From a virus, in the IMG/VR virus record IMGVR_UViG_3300022865_000022, positions 1-29,547 of that record: a stretch of 29,547 bases of DNA. The stretch is one strand, 5' to 3'. This document shows, one piece after another, positions 1-7,275 of this stretch. The number at the start of each line of letters is the position of its first letter. Positions within the stretch are counted from its first letter, which is position 1. The notes beneath the pieces are model-generated. The model made no database searches. It saw only the letters and a list, made by a program, of their open reading frames with translations, and was not told the origin of the DNA. Made by a program: the position numbers and the translations under genes.

Positions 1-24
1 TAATTGCAAAAATAAGGAGTTGAT

Positions 25-663
25 ATGCCATTAGTTCTAACGGGTGCTACAAGTGGAAGCACTACCTTACAATCTACAGATGCTGTTACTAATACATTAA
101 CTTTACCTGCAAGTACAGGGACACTACATGATGAGAATAGCACATTACTTTCGTCTAAATTAAGTGGAGCTTTACCAGCAATAGATGGTAGTGCTTTAAC
201 AGGGATTAGTGGTGGTAAGGTGTTGCAGATAGTTAAGTTCCAGACTGGTGCTGTGGCTACTGGTACGACTGTTACACCGAATGACGATACTATCCCTCAA
301 ATAACGGAGGGGAATGAGTATATGAGTTTGGCAATTACCCCAACAGACGCAACAAGCATACTCTTAATATCTGTGGTGGTTATGTACACAACTAGTGCAC
401 CGCAACATACTGCGATTGCTCTTTTCAAGGACGCAGGAGCTAATGCTATCGCATCGATGCTTCAATCACCCTCTGCGGGAGCTCTATCTCAACACGCTGG
501 GATTGTACATAATCAAACCGCTGGAGACACAGCAGTGCAGACTTTTACGGTTCGCATAGGGTGTGTAGACGCAGGCACAACAACCTTTAATGGTCGTGGT
601 GGCACACGATTCCATGGTGGAGTATTAGCATCATCCATAACAATTACGGAGTACACAGCATGA
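25..663 (+). CDS. Tail fibre / receptor-binding-type protein
   Basis: A 212-aa protein with an aggAGTTGAT-type ribosome site (AAGGAG at 13-18) 6 nt before ATG. Residues 1-65 are Thr/Ser/Leu/Gly-rich with fibre-like phrases (LPASTGTL, SSKLSGALP, LTGISG) that recur in the gene at 960. The remaining ~145 residues look like a compact beta-rich tip ending in SITITEYTA, a style common at fibre C-termini. No enzymatic motif is seen. It probably forms the distal part of a fibre or an accessory tip, bound through the shared N-terminal module. The second half is noticeably richer in G+C than neighbouring genes, suggesting the tip was exchanged. The protein family itself was not identified. Confidence 0.6.
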   Translation: MPLVLTGATSGSTTLQSTDAVTNTLTLPASTGTLHDENSTLLSSKLSGALPAIDGSALTGISGGKVLQIVKFQTGAVATGTTVTPNDDTIPQITEGNEYMSLAITPTDATSILLISVVVMYTTSAPQHTAIALFKDAGANAIASMLQSPSAGALSQHAGIVHNQTAGDTAVQTFTVRIGCVDAGTTTFNGRGGTRFHGGVLASSITITEYTA

Positions 664-959
664 GTAACATAGGAGCAGTAATAGGTTGGAAATTCAACAA
701 CCAAGCTGGTATGTCAACAAGTGATGGAGTTATAACAGACTTCCCTAATGGTATACCTACACAAGCTGACCAAGACATATGGACTGCTGAATATAATACC
801 TTTGTAACTTCACAAGCCTACGTTGCTAAAAGAGTATCTGAATACCCTCCAATGACAGATTACCTAGATGGTATTGTGAAAGGCGACCAAGTTCAAATAG
901 ATAAATACATAGCTGACTGCCAAGCAGTAAAAGCAAAGTATCCAAAGGGGGTAGTATAA
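660..959 (+). CDS. Small conserved phage protein, tail-fibre associated
   Basis: A 99-aa protein whose ATG overlaps the TGA of the fibre gene before it (ATGA), implying coupled translation. The C-terminal half has the pattern R-x-x-x-YPP-x-x-D-x-LD-G-I-x-KGD ... I-x-x-C-x-AVKAKYPKG. This pattern is frequent in small proteins next to tail fibres in marine and enteric phages, some of which are called tail-fibre assembly or hinge proteins. The N-terminal part contains GWKFNNQAGM. It may be a fibre chaperone or a minor fibre component. Family membership is from memory and the function is inferred from position. Confidence 0.5.
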   Translation: MSNIGAVIGWKFNNQAGMSTSDGVITDFPNGIPTQADQDIWTAEYNTFVTSQAYVAKRVSEYPPMTDYLDGIVKGDQVQIDKYIADCQAVKAKYPKGVV

Positions 960-1634
960 ATGTCAGTTAATATAAATGGAACAACTGGAGTAAGCCTAGT
1001 ACAAGATGGAGTTATTGTTACTGCTGATATGGCAGATGATGCTGTTACCACAGCTAAAATATTAGATGCTAATGTAACTGATGCAAAAATTGCCACTATG
1101 TCTTCTAGCAAACTTACAGGTGCTGTTCCCGTTTCTATTGGTGGTACAGGAATAACTACAGGTCTTACTACAGCAAGTAATGTACAATTTAATTCTATTG
1201 GCGTAGGGGTGGCAGCCTCTGCGACTGCTGGAGAGATTAGAAGCTGCAATTACAGCAAGTGTGGATGTTGTAGCACTTATAGAGGTGATGGGAACCCAGT
1301 CATGGACCGCCTAACTAAAACACTGTTAGCAGTATCTCTAATCTTTGCCTTTAGTTACACACAGGTATCAGCAGAAACAGACCTTCCTGATATTATGGTC
1401 ATGACAACGGATGTAGGCACAGTAACACTAACAGAGAAGCCTTGCTCATTCCCAGTACTACTTAACATGCCCTATGAAGTGATTGCTACAGAGAATGGTA
1501 ATACGCATACAGGTTGCTGGAATACTAAATTAGGGGATACTCATATATATGTAGCCTTTCCTGATGATGTTCAGAACCAAGTGATTCCTATGCCAAAGAA
1601 ATGGTTTATTGGTGTAGATGTGGAATCTTTATAA
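960..1634 (+). CDS. Tail-fibre-like ORF, open in frame into a secreted-protein gene
   Basis: As sequenced, one 224-aa frame runs through two unrelated parts. Residues 1-94 are clearly fibre-like: NINGTTGVSLVQDG, AKILDANVTDAKIATMSSSK, SIGGTGITTG, FNSIGVG, AASATAGEIR. After AGEIR the frame becomes a Cys-rich linker that looks like out-of-frame translation. From residue 115 it is a separate protein with its own start and signal peptide (entry 1302-1634). The +1 frame carries a better fibre-like C-terminus that stops at 1314 (entry 1207-1314). Either the fibre gene carries a +1 frameshift near 1207-1242, or it was truncated and fused. A real 224-aa fusion is the less likely reading but cannot be excluded. 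Confidence 0.5.
   Translation: MSVNINGTTGVSLVQDGVIVTADMADDAVTTAKILDANVTDAKIATMSSSKLTGAVPVSIGGTGITTGLTTASNVQFNSIGVGVAASATAGEIRSCNYSKCGCCSTYRGDGNPVMDRLTKTLLAVSLIFAFSYTQVSAETDLPDIMVMTTDVGTVTLTEKPCSFPVLLNMPYEVIATENGNTHTGCWNTKLGDTHIYVAFPDDVQNQVIPMPKKWFIGVDVESL
1207..1314 (+). other. Alternative-frame C-terminus of the fibre gene (putative frameshift)
   Basis: The +1 frame relative to the ATG at 960 is open from 1207 to the TAA at 1312-1314. It encodes a peptide containing LLERLEAAITASVDVVALI and ending EVMGTQSWTA. This is a helical, well-formed C-terminus, unlike the Cys/Ser/Tyr-rich in-frame alternative (CNYSKCGCCSTY). A single-base insertion or a +1 slip between about 1225 and 1242 would join AGEIR to it. 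A sequencing error, a natural truncation or programmed frameshifting would all give this pattern. Confidence 0.45.
1302..1634 (+). CDS. Small secreted/periplasmic protein with signal peptide
   Basis: A 110-aa protein starting at an internal ATG with GAGGTGATGGG upstream (1282-1292) as ribosome site. It begins MDRLTK, then a hydrophobic stretch (LLAVSLIFAFSYTQ) and a type-I signal-peptidase site, VSA|ET, near residue 25. The mature ~85-residue part has two cysteines (in EKPC and GCWN) that could form one disulfide, and a pattern of TVTLTEKPC ... GCW ... YVAFPDD. Similar small secreted proteins with LT-x-x-PC ... GCW occur in many phages and proteobacteria and are uncharacterised, as far as I recall. 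Its place between fibre and lysis genes would suit a lysis, envelope or superinfection role (inference). It overlaps the alternative-frame end of the fibre gene by 13 nt. Confidence 0.6.
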   Translation: MDRLTKTLLAVSLIFAFSYTQVSAETDLPDIMVMTTDVGTVTLTEKPCSFPVLLNMPYEVIATENGNTHTGCWNTKLGDTHIYVAFPDDVQNQVIPMPKKWFIGVDVESL

Positions 1635-1711
1635 TGACAATCAAAGAGGGAGTGACTATGTGTAAATGTAAAGAATGTAAATGCAAAGAGTGTCAATGTA
1701 AGGGATGCTAA
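1634..1711 (+). CDS. Cysteine-rich micro-ORF (17 or 25 aa)
   Basis: A tiny ORF with six or seven regularly spaced residues of Cys: MCKCKECKCKECQCKGC from the ATG at 1658. An in-frame ATG at 1634 would add MTIKEGVT, and it overlaps the preceding stop (TAATG). AGAGGGAG at 1644-1651 lies at normal distance from the ATG at 1658, which I favour as the start. The pattern alternates CxC and CxxC with lysine, so it could bind metal (metallothionein-like) or be a disulfide- or thiol-rich peptide. It resembles no family I know. The repetitive codons (tgt aaa / tgc aaa) could also come from slippage. Confidence 0.45.
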   Translation: MTIKEGVTMCKCKECKCKECQCKGC

Positions 1712-1713
1712 AC

Positions 1714-1875
1714 ATGACTCCAGAGGAACATAAGAAAGCTATTAAAGAAGGCTTAAGTGAATGGCTTAATGAAAAGTTTGCTGAGTTTGGTAAACTATCA
1801 GTTAGGGGAATACTTGCTATGGCTTTAGTTGCTTTAGTTTATCTGTGGTCTGTATCACATGGATGGAAAATATGA
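1714..1875 (+). CDS. Small single-TM membrane protein, lysis cluster
   Basis: A 53-aa protein starting MTPEEHKKAIKEGLSEWLNE. The N-terminal ~30 residues are charged and helical. They are followed by one membrane segment (about GILAMALVALVYLWSV) and a short HGWKI tail, so N-in/C-out is likely. Its TGA overlaps the next gene's ATG (ATGA). Similar small proteins precede holin genes in marine podoviruses, from memory. It may be a holin accessory, antiholin or spanin-like factor, but no function is demonstrated. Confidence 0.6.
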   Translation: MTPEEHKKAIKEGLSEWLNEKFAEFGKLSVRGILAMALVALVYLWSVSHGWKI

Positions 1876-1985
1876 GTTACCTAGCTAGACTATTAGGAAA
1901 ACCAGTTGTCTGGTCTTTAGCATTACTAGTAGCATTACCTATTACTCCTATTATTGCTTGTCTATTATATGGATGGTCTTACTAA
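1872..1985 (+). CDS. 37-aa membrane microprotein
   Basis: Overlaps the previous gene by 4 nt (ATGA) and ends immediately before the holin start. It begins MSYLARLLGKPVVW and then has a hydrophobic stretch LALLVALPITPIIACLLYGW, a single membrane span making up most of the protein. No lipobox is in a convincing position. Its location directly before the three-TM holin suggests a lysis-timing or antiholin role, inferred from context only. Confidence 0.5.
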   Translation: MSYLARLLGKPVVWSLALLVALPITPIIACLLYGWSY

Positions 1986-2381
1986 ATGCTAAACATACTA
2001 TTACCACTAATCTCCACTGTGATTGATAGAGTCATCCCAGACAAGAATGGTGCAAGTAAAGCAAAACAAGCTATAGAGGCAGAGCTTATTGCTAATGCAA
2101 CACAACTCAACCTAGCACAGGCAGATACTAATAAAATAGAAGCAGCTCATAGAACCGTATGGGTAGCAGGATGGCGACCATTCATAGGATGGGTATGTGG
2201 AGTAGCAATGGCTTGGCACTTTGTTGGTGTACCCCTCATTATGTTTTTAGCTGCTTGGTCAGGAACAGTAATACCAGAGCTACCTGTCTTTGATATGAGT
2301 AGTTTAATGACGGTACTAATGGGTTTATTAGGATTAGGTTCTATGAGAACATTCGAGAAAATGAAAGGATTAACTAAATAA
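1986..2381 (+). CDS. Three-TM holin (GTA holin-like)
   Basis: A 131-aa protein. Residues 1-18 are a hydrophobic/amphipathic N-terminus (MLNILLPLISTVIDRVIP). Residues 20-55 are a soluble helical linker, and the conserved-looking WRPFIGWVCGVAMAW lies at 63-77. Membrane spans lie at about 64-91 and 104-121, followed by a basic tail (EKMKGLTK). This matches the 'holin of 3TMs, for gene-transfer release' type (GTA_holin_3TM) that I know from alphaproteobacterial phages and gene transfer agents. It would open the inner membrane at the end of infection. No canonical endolysin lies beside it; the lysozyme-like protein at 27363-28235 is the only cell-wall enzyme candidate in the window. The start directly follows the stop of the 37-aa gene. 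Confidence 0.75.
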   Translation: MLNILLPLISTVIDRVIPDKNGASKAKQAIEAELIANATQLNLAQADTNKIEAAHRTVWVAGWRPFIGWVCGVAMAWHFVGVPLIMFLAAWSGTVIPELPVFDMSSLMTVLMGLLGLGSMRTFEKMKGLTK

Positions 2382-2638
2382 TGCCATACATGACTAAGGG
2401 TAAGAGAGATTACGATAAAGAACTCGCTTGGGAAAAGAAGAATAAGAAGAAGAGAGTTAAGCAACGAGCATCACGTAATGCAGCAAGAACTAAACTAGGA
2501 CTTAAGACAGGTGATTCAAGACAAGCTTCACACAAGAATGATAATGCAATGGACAACAGAATGAGTAACTTAAAGAAACAATCAGCTAGTGCTAACTTAA
2601 AGAAAGAATCAGATAAGAAAAAAAGGAAAACTACATGA
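2381..2638 (+). CDS. Basic protein with degenerate HNH-like motif
   Basis: An 85-aa, strongly Lys/Arg-rich protein whose ATG overlaps the holin stop (TAATG). The sequence RASRNAARTKLGLKTGDSRQ followed by ASHKNDNAMDNRMSNLK has the layout of the small phage HNH-type proteins (D-H-K-x-G-N-x-x-x-N-x-x-x-N-L). The first catalytic-type 'DVDHK' has become QASHK, so nuclease activity is doubtful. It could be a DNA-binding structural or packaging protein. ATG codons at 2381 and 2390 are both possible starts; the first is chosen for coupling. Confidence 0.55.
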   Translation: MPYMTKGKRDYDKELAWEKKNKKKRVKQRASRNAARTKLGLKTGDSRQASHKNDNAMDNRMSNLKKQSASANLKKESDKKKRKTT

Positions 2639-2799
2639 AATTACCACATATGATGTATAGTAAAGCAGGAAAAGGAGTAATGGTAACTACTAAGAAAAGA
2701 CATCTTGAGTTAAAAGCAAAAGGGTATAGTCATACTAAAAGTAAAAGCAAAGCTAAAGTTAAAAAGGTAGCTAAAAAAAGTATGAGCCTGGGTTATTAA
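2635..2799 (+). CDS. Small Lys-rich phage protein
   Basis: A 54-aa ORF. It begins MKLPHMMYSKAGKGVMVTTK, has a repetitive KSKSKAKVKKVAKK stretch and ends MSLGY. The start overlaps the previous stop by 4 nt (ATGA), and the stop overlaps the next ATG (TAATG), so it is embedded in a coupled series. The charge pattern suggests nucleic-acid binding. No family identified. Confidence 0.6.
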   Translation: MKLPHMMYSKAGKGVMVTTKKRHLELKAKGYSHTKSKSKAKVKKVAKKSMSLGY

Positions 2800-3074
2800 T
2801 GAGTATAGATTATAGAGGTGAAACATTTGCAGGTTATAATAAACCTAAAAGATCTACTAAAGGTAAAAAGTCTCATGTAGTTCTTATTAAAGATGGTGGC
2901 AAAGATAGAATGATTAGATTTGGAGAGGCAGGAGCTTCTACTGCAGGTGCTCCTAAATCAGGAGAATCAGATAAAATGAAAGCTAAACGTAAATCATTTA
3001 AAGCAAGACACCGTAAAAATATAGCAAAAGGAAAGACAAGTGCTGCTTACTGGGCAGATAAAGTTAAATGGTAA
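2799..3074 (+). CDS. Conserved small basic phage protein (DUF6321/DUF5872-like)
   Basis: A 91-aa protein with a layout known in many podoviruses and siphoviruses: G-Y-N-K-P-K-R ... KSHVVLIKDGGKDRMIRFG, a variable Ala/Gly-rich loop, then KSFKARHRKNIAKG and SAAYWADKVKW at the C-terminus. These 'KSFKARH...SAAYWA' proteins are of unknown function and often lie among head/tail genes. The assignment to a DUF is from memory of the pattern. The translation start overlaps the previous stop. Confidence 0.6.
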   Translation: MSIDYRGETFAGYNKPKRSTKGKKSHVVLIKDGGKDRMIRFGEAGASTAGAPKSGESDKMKAKRKSFKARHRKNIAKGKTSAAYWADKVKW

Positions 3075-3087
3075 CTAAGGATAAACA

Positions 3088-3732
3088 ATGACATATCTTG
3101 AAATAGTAAACAAAGTATTAGTTAGACTCAGAGAAGAGCAGGTATCTTCTCTAGCTGAGAATGAGTACTCATCCTTAATTTCTGATCTTGTTAATGTAAC
3201 TAAGAATGAAATAGAAAACTCATGGAACTGGAAAGTTCTAAGATATACTTATACTGTAACTACTGTAGATGGTCTGTTTAACTGGGCACTTACTGGTTCT
3301 GGCACACGCTTTAGAGTTCTTGATGCTTATAATGCTTCAACAAAGTCATGGATGTTTCTAAGACCTACTGAATGGATGGATGAAGCCTTTGGTTTCTCTG
3401 AAGTAACAACAAAAGGTGCACCACAGTACTATGCTTTTAACGGAGTAGACTCTGCTGGTGACTCTCAAGTTGATCTTTACCCTATACCTGATAAGGAATA
3501 TACCATTAGGATTAATGTGGTATTACCTCAAGAGGACTTACTATTACCTGATGAATCATCATTAGTTCCTGCTCAGTTAATTATAGAAGGAACAATCGCT
3601 AGGGCTATTAGTGAAAGAGGGGAAGACGGGGGAATGCAGGACCAAGAGATGAGGTATCAAAGACTTCTTTCTGATTACATTGCTATTGAAGCAGGTCAGA
3701 AACCTTATGAAACTATCTGGCAGGCTGTATAG
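3088..3732 (+). CDS. Tail adaptor (T7 gp11-like tail tubular protein A)
   Basis: A 214-aa protein, near the 196 aa of T7 gp11. It starts MTYLEIVNKVLVRLREE with helices typical of the adaptor that docks under the portal (L-x-x-VN-x-x-L-x-x-L-x-E). Further on come the aromatic 'NSWNWKVLRY' segment, a beta region (FRVLDAYNASTKSWMFLRP) and a late helix ALISERGEDG-type segment (IEGTIARAISERGED). AAGGA lies before ATG. It would form the ring joining portal to nozzle. The next gene overlaps its stop, consistent with stoichiometric expression of adaptor and nozzle. Confidence 0.7.
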   Translation: MTYLEIVNKVLVRLREEQVSSLAENEYSSLISDLVNVTKNEIENSWNWKVLRYTYTVTTVDGLFNWALTGSGTRFRVLDAYNASTKSWMFLRPTEWMDEAFGFSEVTTKGAPQYYAFNGVDSAGDSQVDLYPIPDKEYTIRINVVLPQEDLLLPDESSLVPAQLIIEGTIARAISERGEDGGMQDQEMRYQRLLSDYIAIEAGQKPYETIWQAV

Positions 3733-5360
3733 TGGCAGGACAATTACAGCCGATTAGCTTACTCTCTCCAGGATTCCTTGGTTTAAATACTCAGGATGCT
3801 AAGGTAGGATTAGATAGTGGCTATGCTAGTAAAGCTAACAACTGTATTATTGATCAATATGGTAGACTAGGAAGTAGACAAGGATATAATCTACTTACTA
3901 CAGTACCAGGAGACTTAACTTCTACTAATAATATAGAATCTCTTTATGAGTTTAGAACTACTGCAGGTGGTATTGTTGAATTTTCAGCAGGTAACTTAAA
4001 GTTATATACAGGGACTACAACATTAACAACATCTCTTTTCTATATAGCTGACCAGGAGACACCAGTAACATTAACCTTTACAGCTAATAGATGGCAGTTT
4101 GTATCAGCATCAGAAGGACTAGGTGGACTAGGAGTCATTAATGGTTTTGCTGTGCAGAAGTCTCATAGAGCAATGGTTTATAGAAAGGCTACCTCAGGAG
4201 CATTAGCTAGTACATATATATGGCAACGTATTGGAACTGACGGGTATGGAACTATACCTGCAGGAGTAACTACCTTTGATCCTGATACTATGTTATCATC
4301 TTATGGTAGAACATGGGTAGCAGGATTATCAGAAAATAAACATACTATCTTCTGGTCTGACTTACTGGACCCTGCTAACTTTACTACAGGTGATACAGGA
4401 GTCTTAGACATAAGTAGTGTCGTAGGTAACAGTGATGAGATAGTAGGATTAGCACAGCATAATGGATTCTTAATTATCTTCTGTAAAGAGAATATAGTAA
4501 TTTATTCAGGAGCTGGTACTCCCTCAACCATGGTATTAGCTGATACAATAGGTGGAGTAGGATGTGTGTCTAGGGACTCCATACAAGCCACTGGTACGGA
4601 TTTAATCTATTTATCGAAGTCTGGTATCAGATCGCTTAAAAGGACTGTACAAGAGAAGTCTATGCCTCTGAGAGAGCTATCTTTAAACATTAGAGAAACT
4701 CTTGTTGACTACATGACAGCTGAACCTAACTTTGATAACATTAAGTCAGTCTACTATGAGAAGGAAGCATTCTATTTATTAACCTTCCCTGCATCTAAGA
4801 TTATGGTCTACGTAGATTTAAGGACAGAATTACCTAATGGTGCTGCTAGAATAACTACTTGGTCTTTAGATAATGGAGATATGTTTACTGGCTTTGCAAC
4901 AACTGGAACAAGGAAGTTATACATAGGAGTACCTGGAGGTATAGGAGAGTATACTGGCTATAGAGATAATACTGCTACCTATCTACTTACTTATAAGTCT
5001 CCCTTCTCTGATGTAGGTGGTGGAGTATCTAAGAAGTTCTTAAAGAAGGCTAAGTTATTAGTTATTGGTTCTGGTACACAAGACTTTACCTTTGAGTATG
5101 GGTATGATTATACCCTTAACCCTAGAACAGTAGTATTATCACGAGACTTAGGTACAGGTGTCTATGCTAAATTTGCTTCTACTACATCATTATATGCAGT
5201 AAGTAGTTACTCCTCAGTAGGTCTTGGTGTACAAGAAGTTAGGGTTCCTTTAGGAGGACATGGTGAAACCTTTGCATTTGGAGTAAAAGCCACGATTGAC
5301 AACGAGAGTGTAAGTATTCAAAAGATAGATTTATTTTTAAAAATAGGGAAGAATTCATAA
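3732..5360 (+). CDS. Tail nozzle / stabilisation protein (TtpB or P22 gp10-like)
   Basis: A 542-aa protein starting at GTG, which overlaps the TAG of the adaptor gene. The N-terminus contains SPGFLGLNTQDAKVGLDSGY, ANNCIIDQYGRLGSRQGYN, typical of nozzle proteins that begin with a 'GGLN...ANN...' strand segment. The rest is beta-rich with WVAGLSENKHTIFWSDLLDP, characteristic of tail nozzle or stabilisation proteins. Its length lies between P22 gp10 (472 aa) and T7 gp12 (794 aa). It should form the distal ring of the tail tube below the adaptor. Distinguishing TtpB-type from gp10-type needs structure comparison. Confidence 0.65.
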   Translation: MAGQLQPISLLSPGFLGLNTQDAKVGLDSGYASKANNCIIDQYGRLGSRQGYNLLTTVPGDLTSTNNIESLYEFRTTAGGIVEFSAGNLKLYTGTTTLTTSLFYIADQETPVTLTFTANRWQFVSASEGLGGLGVINGFAVQKSHRAMVYRKATSGALASTYIWQRIGTDGYGTIPAGVTTFDPDTMLSSYGRTWVAGLSENKHTIFWSDLLDPANFTTGDTGVLDISSVVGNSDEIVGLAQHNGFLIIFCKENIVIYSGAGTPSTMVLADTIGGVGCVSRDSIQATGTDLIYLSKSGIRSLKRTVQEKSMPLRELSLNIRETLVDYMTAEPNFDNIKSVYYEKEAFYLLTFPASKIMVYVDLRTELPNGAARITTWSLDNGDMFTGFATTGTRKLYIGVPGGIGEYTGYRDNTATYLLTYKSPFSDVGGGVSKKFLKKAKLLVIGSGTQDFTFEYGYDYTLNPRTVVLSRDLGTGVYAKFASTTSLYAVSSYSSVGLGVQEVRVPLGGHGETFAFGVKATIDNESVSIQKIDLFLKIGKNS

Positions 5361-6043
5361 TGACTGATTATACAAAGACAACAAACTTTTTAGCAAAGGA
5401 TTCTTTACCAGATGCTGATACAGCTAAGATTATTAGAGGATCAGAGTTTGATACAGAATTTAATAGCTTAGTAACAGCTGTAGCAAGCAAGGCTAATACT
5501 TTATCACCAGTACTAACTGGTGTTCCTGCAGGACCTACAGCAACTGCTTTAACGAATACGACACAATTAGCAACAACATCTTTTGTAACAACAGCAGTGG
5601 CTGCTTCGTTTCCTGTAGGTGGTATTATCATATGGTCAGGTGCAGAGGCAGCTATCCCTTCAGGATGGATACTTTGTAATGGTTCAGGTGGATCACCAGA
5701 TTTAAGAGATAGATTTGTTATAGGTTCAGGTACTACTTACGCAGTTAATGCAACAGGTGGTAGTAAAGATGCAGTAGTTGTATCTCATACACATACTGCT
5801 TCTACAGCTATAGGGGGTAGTCACTCCCATACGGCACGCTCAAGTTCTGGTAAAACTAATGTAGACTGGGGAGATGGAGGAGGACAGGGTAGACCTTCTG
5901 GATCTGGAGCAACTTATGAGCCTATTGTTATAGGAACCCATGCTGGGCATACACATGGGGTTACTGTTAATGCAGACGGCGTCTCAGCAACTAATGCTAA
6001 CTTACCTCCATACTTTGCACTATGTTACATTTATAAAACTTAG
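5360..6043 (+). CDS. Tail fibre with phage tail-collar domain
   Basis: A 227-aa protein. The N-terminal ~85 residues (FLAKDSLPDADTAKIIRGSE, TNTTQLATTSFVTTAVAA) resemble attachment and shaft segments. From about residue 88 the sequence follows the tail-collar pattern: VGGIIIWSGAEAAIPSGWIL, CNGSGGSPDLRDRFVIGSG, HTHTA and HSHTA histidine clusters, and NLPPYFALCYIYKT at the end. In characterised collar proteins the HxH clusters bind metal along the trimer axis. The ATG overlaps the nozzle stop (TAATG). It is likely a short fibre or tip attached to the nozzle. Confidence 0.75.
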   Translation: MTDYTKTTNFLAKDSLPDADTAKIIRGSEFDTEFNSLVTAVASKANTLSPVLTGVPAGPTATALTNTTQLATTSFVTTAVAASFPVGGIIIWSGAEAAIPSGWILCNGSGGSPDLRDRFVIGSGTTYAVNATGGSKDAVVVSHTHTASTAIGGSHSHTARSSSGKTNVDWGDGGGQGRPSGSGATYEPIVIGTHAGHTHGVTVNADGVSATNANLPPYFALCYIYKT

Positions 6044-6046
6044 GAT

Positions 6047-6340
6047 ATGACACCAGAAGATTTAGCAAGATTTAAAGAGAAAGCTAATAGCGACTTTGAT
6101 GATACTAACTTAATAGATAATGAACATGGTTTCATGAGTTGGAAGGTAGACGGAGAACACTTTGTTTGTATTAACGTCTATGGTGATGGTGTATACTGGG
6201 ATAAGTATATGAATGAATTAGCAAAGCAGTTAGGATGTAAGAAGATATTAGGTGGTACAACCAGAAAGAGTTATAAGGCATATGTTAGGAAGTATAATTT
6301 TAAACTAGTAGGATACATTTTCGAAAAAGAGGTGATTTAA
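6047..6340 (+). CDS. Conserved hypothetical protein, possibly GNAT-like remnant
   Basis: A 97-aa protein starting MTPEDLARFKEKANSDFDD. The middle has a beta-type DGEHFVCINVYGDGVYWDKY, then LAKQLGCKKILGGTTRKSYK and KYNFKLVGYIFEKEV. The last element has the layout of the end of acetyltransferase-like (GNAT) phage proteins (K-x-x-GF-x-x-x-GY-x-x-x-K). The acetyl-CoA P-loop is not visible, so it is probably non-catalytic. It sits between the collar fibre and the ejection proteins. No function is known. Confidence 0.45.
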   Translation: MTPEDLARFKEKANSDFDDTNLIDNEHGFMSWKVDGEHFVCINVYGDGVYWDKYMNELAKQLGCKKILGGTTRKSYKAYVRKYNFKLVGYIFEKEVI

Positions 6341-6342
6341 AG

Positions 6343-7275
6343 ATGGGTAAATTAATAGGAAGTTTAACAGGAACAACAAGTGCAGCAAAGAAAGCGGATG
6401 CACGTTACCGTGAAGCTGCTGACAAAGCAGTGTTTGATCCCTGGTCTGTTAGTGGATCTTACTTTGGTGATGCCTCTTTTGATAAGGTAAACAAAACAGG
6501 TAGTTATAACTTATCTCCAGAGCTGATGAAGCTACGTGATATGTTTATGGGAGAGTCCTTTAATCTTGGTGAGGGAGCTGGAGCAGCACGAGCAGATGCT
6601 GATGCTATGAAGAGCTATGGTAGAGGTCTATTTGATGATGCTTCTGGTAGAGATATAGCAGGAACAGCAGGTAATTATTACAATGATATACAAAGTATCA
6701 TGGAACCTCAGAGAGCAAAAGATCAACAAAGTCTAGCTAATAACTTATATAGCTCAGGTAGATCAGGATTAGGTATCTCTGATAGTGCTGGTGGTTATCT
6801 TAATCCAGAAAGAACTGAATATCTAACTGGTGTTAATAGACAAAACCAACAGTTAGCTTATGATTCTTTAGATAGAGCTAGAGGTGAACAACGTGGTGAT
6901 ATTAACTTTGGACTAGGACTATATGGAATGTCTGATCAAATCAGAAGTAATCCATTTACTCAAGCTAATAACATGTTTGGTCTAGGTGCAGGTATAGAGA
7001 ACATGGGTATGCAACCATTTAATCAAGGTATTGCATTAGGTAGTGCTGCTACTCCAGGACAACAGATGCAACAACAAGGTTATAATGCTGGTACAGCAGG
7101 TAGATTTGGTGCTGATCAAGCTAATAGTGCTATGTTTACAAACTTATTAGCATCTGGTGCTGGAGCTTATACAGGAGGGTTTAGTAATCCTTTTGCTAGT
7201 GCTGGAGGCTACGGTATGCCAGGTACAGGAACACCTGCCTATGGTTCAACAGACTTTTGGAGAGGGAGTAGATAA
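6343..7275 (+). CDS. Ejection (internal virion) protein 1
   Basis: A 310-aa protein with GAGGTG ribosome site near 6330. The N-terminus MGKLIGSLTGTTSAAKKADA is a short hydrophobic/small-residue segment seen in podovirus DNA-ejection proteins. The rest is rich in Gly, Ala, Asn and Gln, with QQMQQQGYNAGTAG and a C-terminal SGAGAYTGGFSNPFASAGGY. It is the first of three co-directional genes between tail genes and the convergent boundary, the usual place of T7 gp14/gp15/gp16 or P22 gp7/gp20/gp16 equivalents. The role is inferred from composition and context. Confidence 0.55.
   Translation: MGKLIGSLTGTTSAAKKADARYREAADKAVFDPWSVSGSYFGDASFDKVNKTGSYNLSPELMKLRDMFMGESFNLGEGAGAARADADAMKSYGRGLFDDASGRDIAGTAGNYYNDIQSIMEPQRAKDQQSLANNLYSSGRSGLGISDSAGGYLNPERTEYLTGVNRQNQQLAYDSLDRARGEQRGDINFGLGLYGMSDQIRSNPFTQANNMFGLGAGIENMGMQPFNQGIALGSAATPGQQMQQQGYNAGTAGRFGADQANSAMFTNLLASGAGAYTGGFSNPFASAGGYGMPGTGTPAYGSTDFWRGSR

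Noticed and set aside
893-1249. 118-aa minus-strand ORF opposite the fibre genes
   Set aside because: It is a shadow of two plus-strand coding genes, has no ribosome site, and its sequence mirrors Ala/Thr-rich fibre codons.
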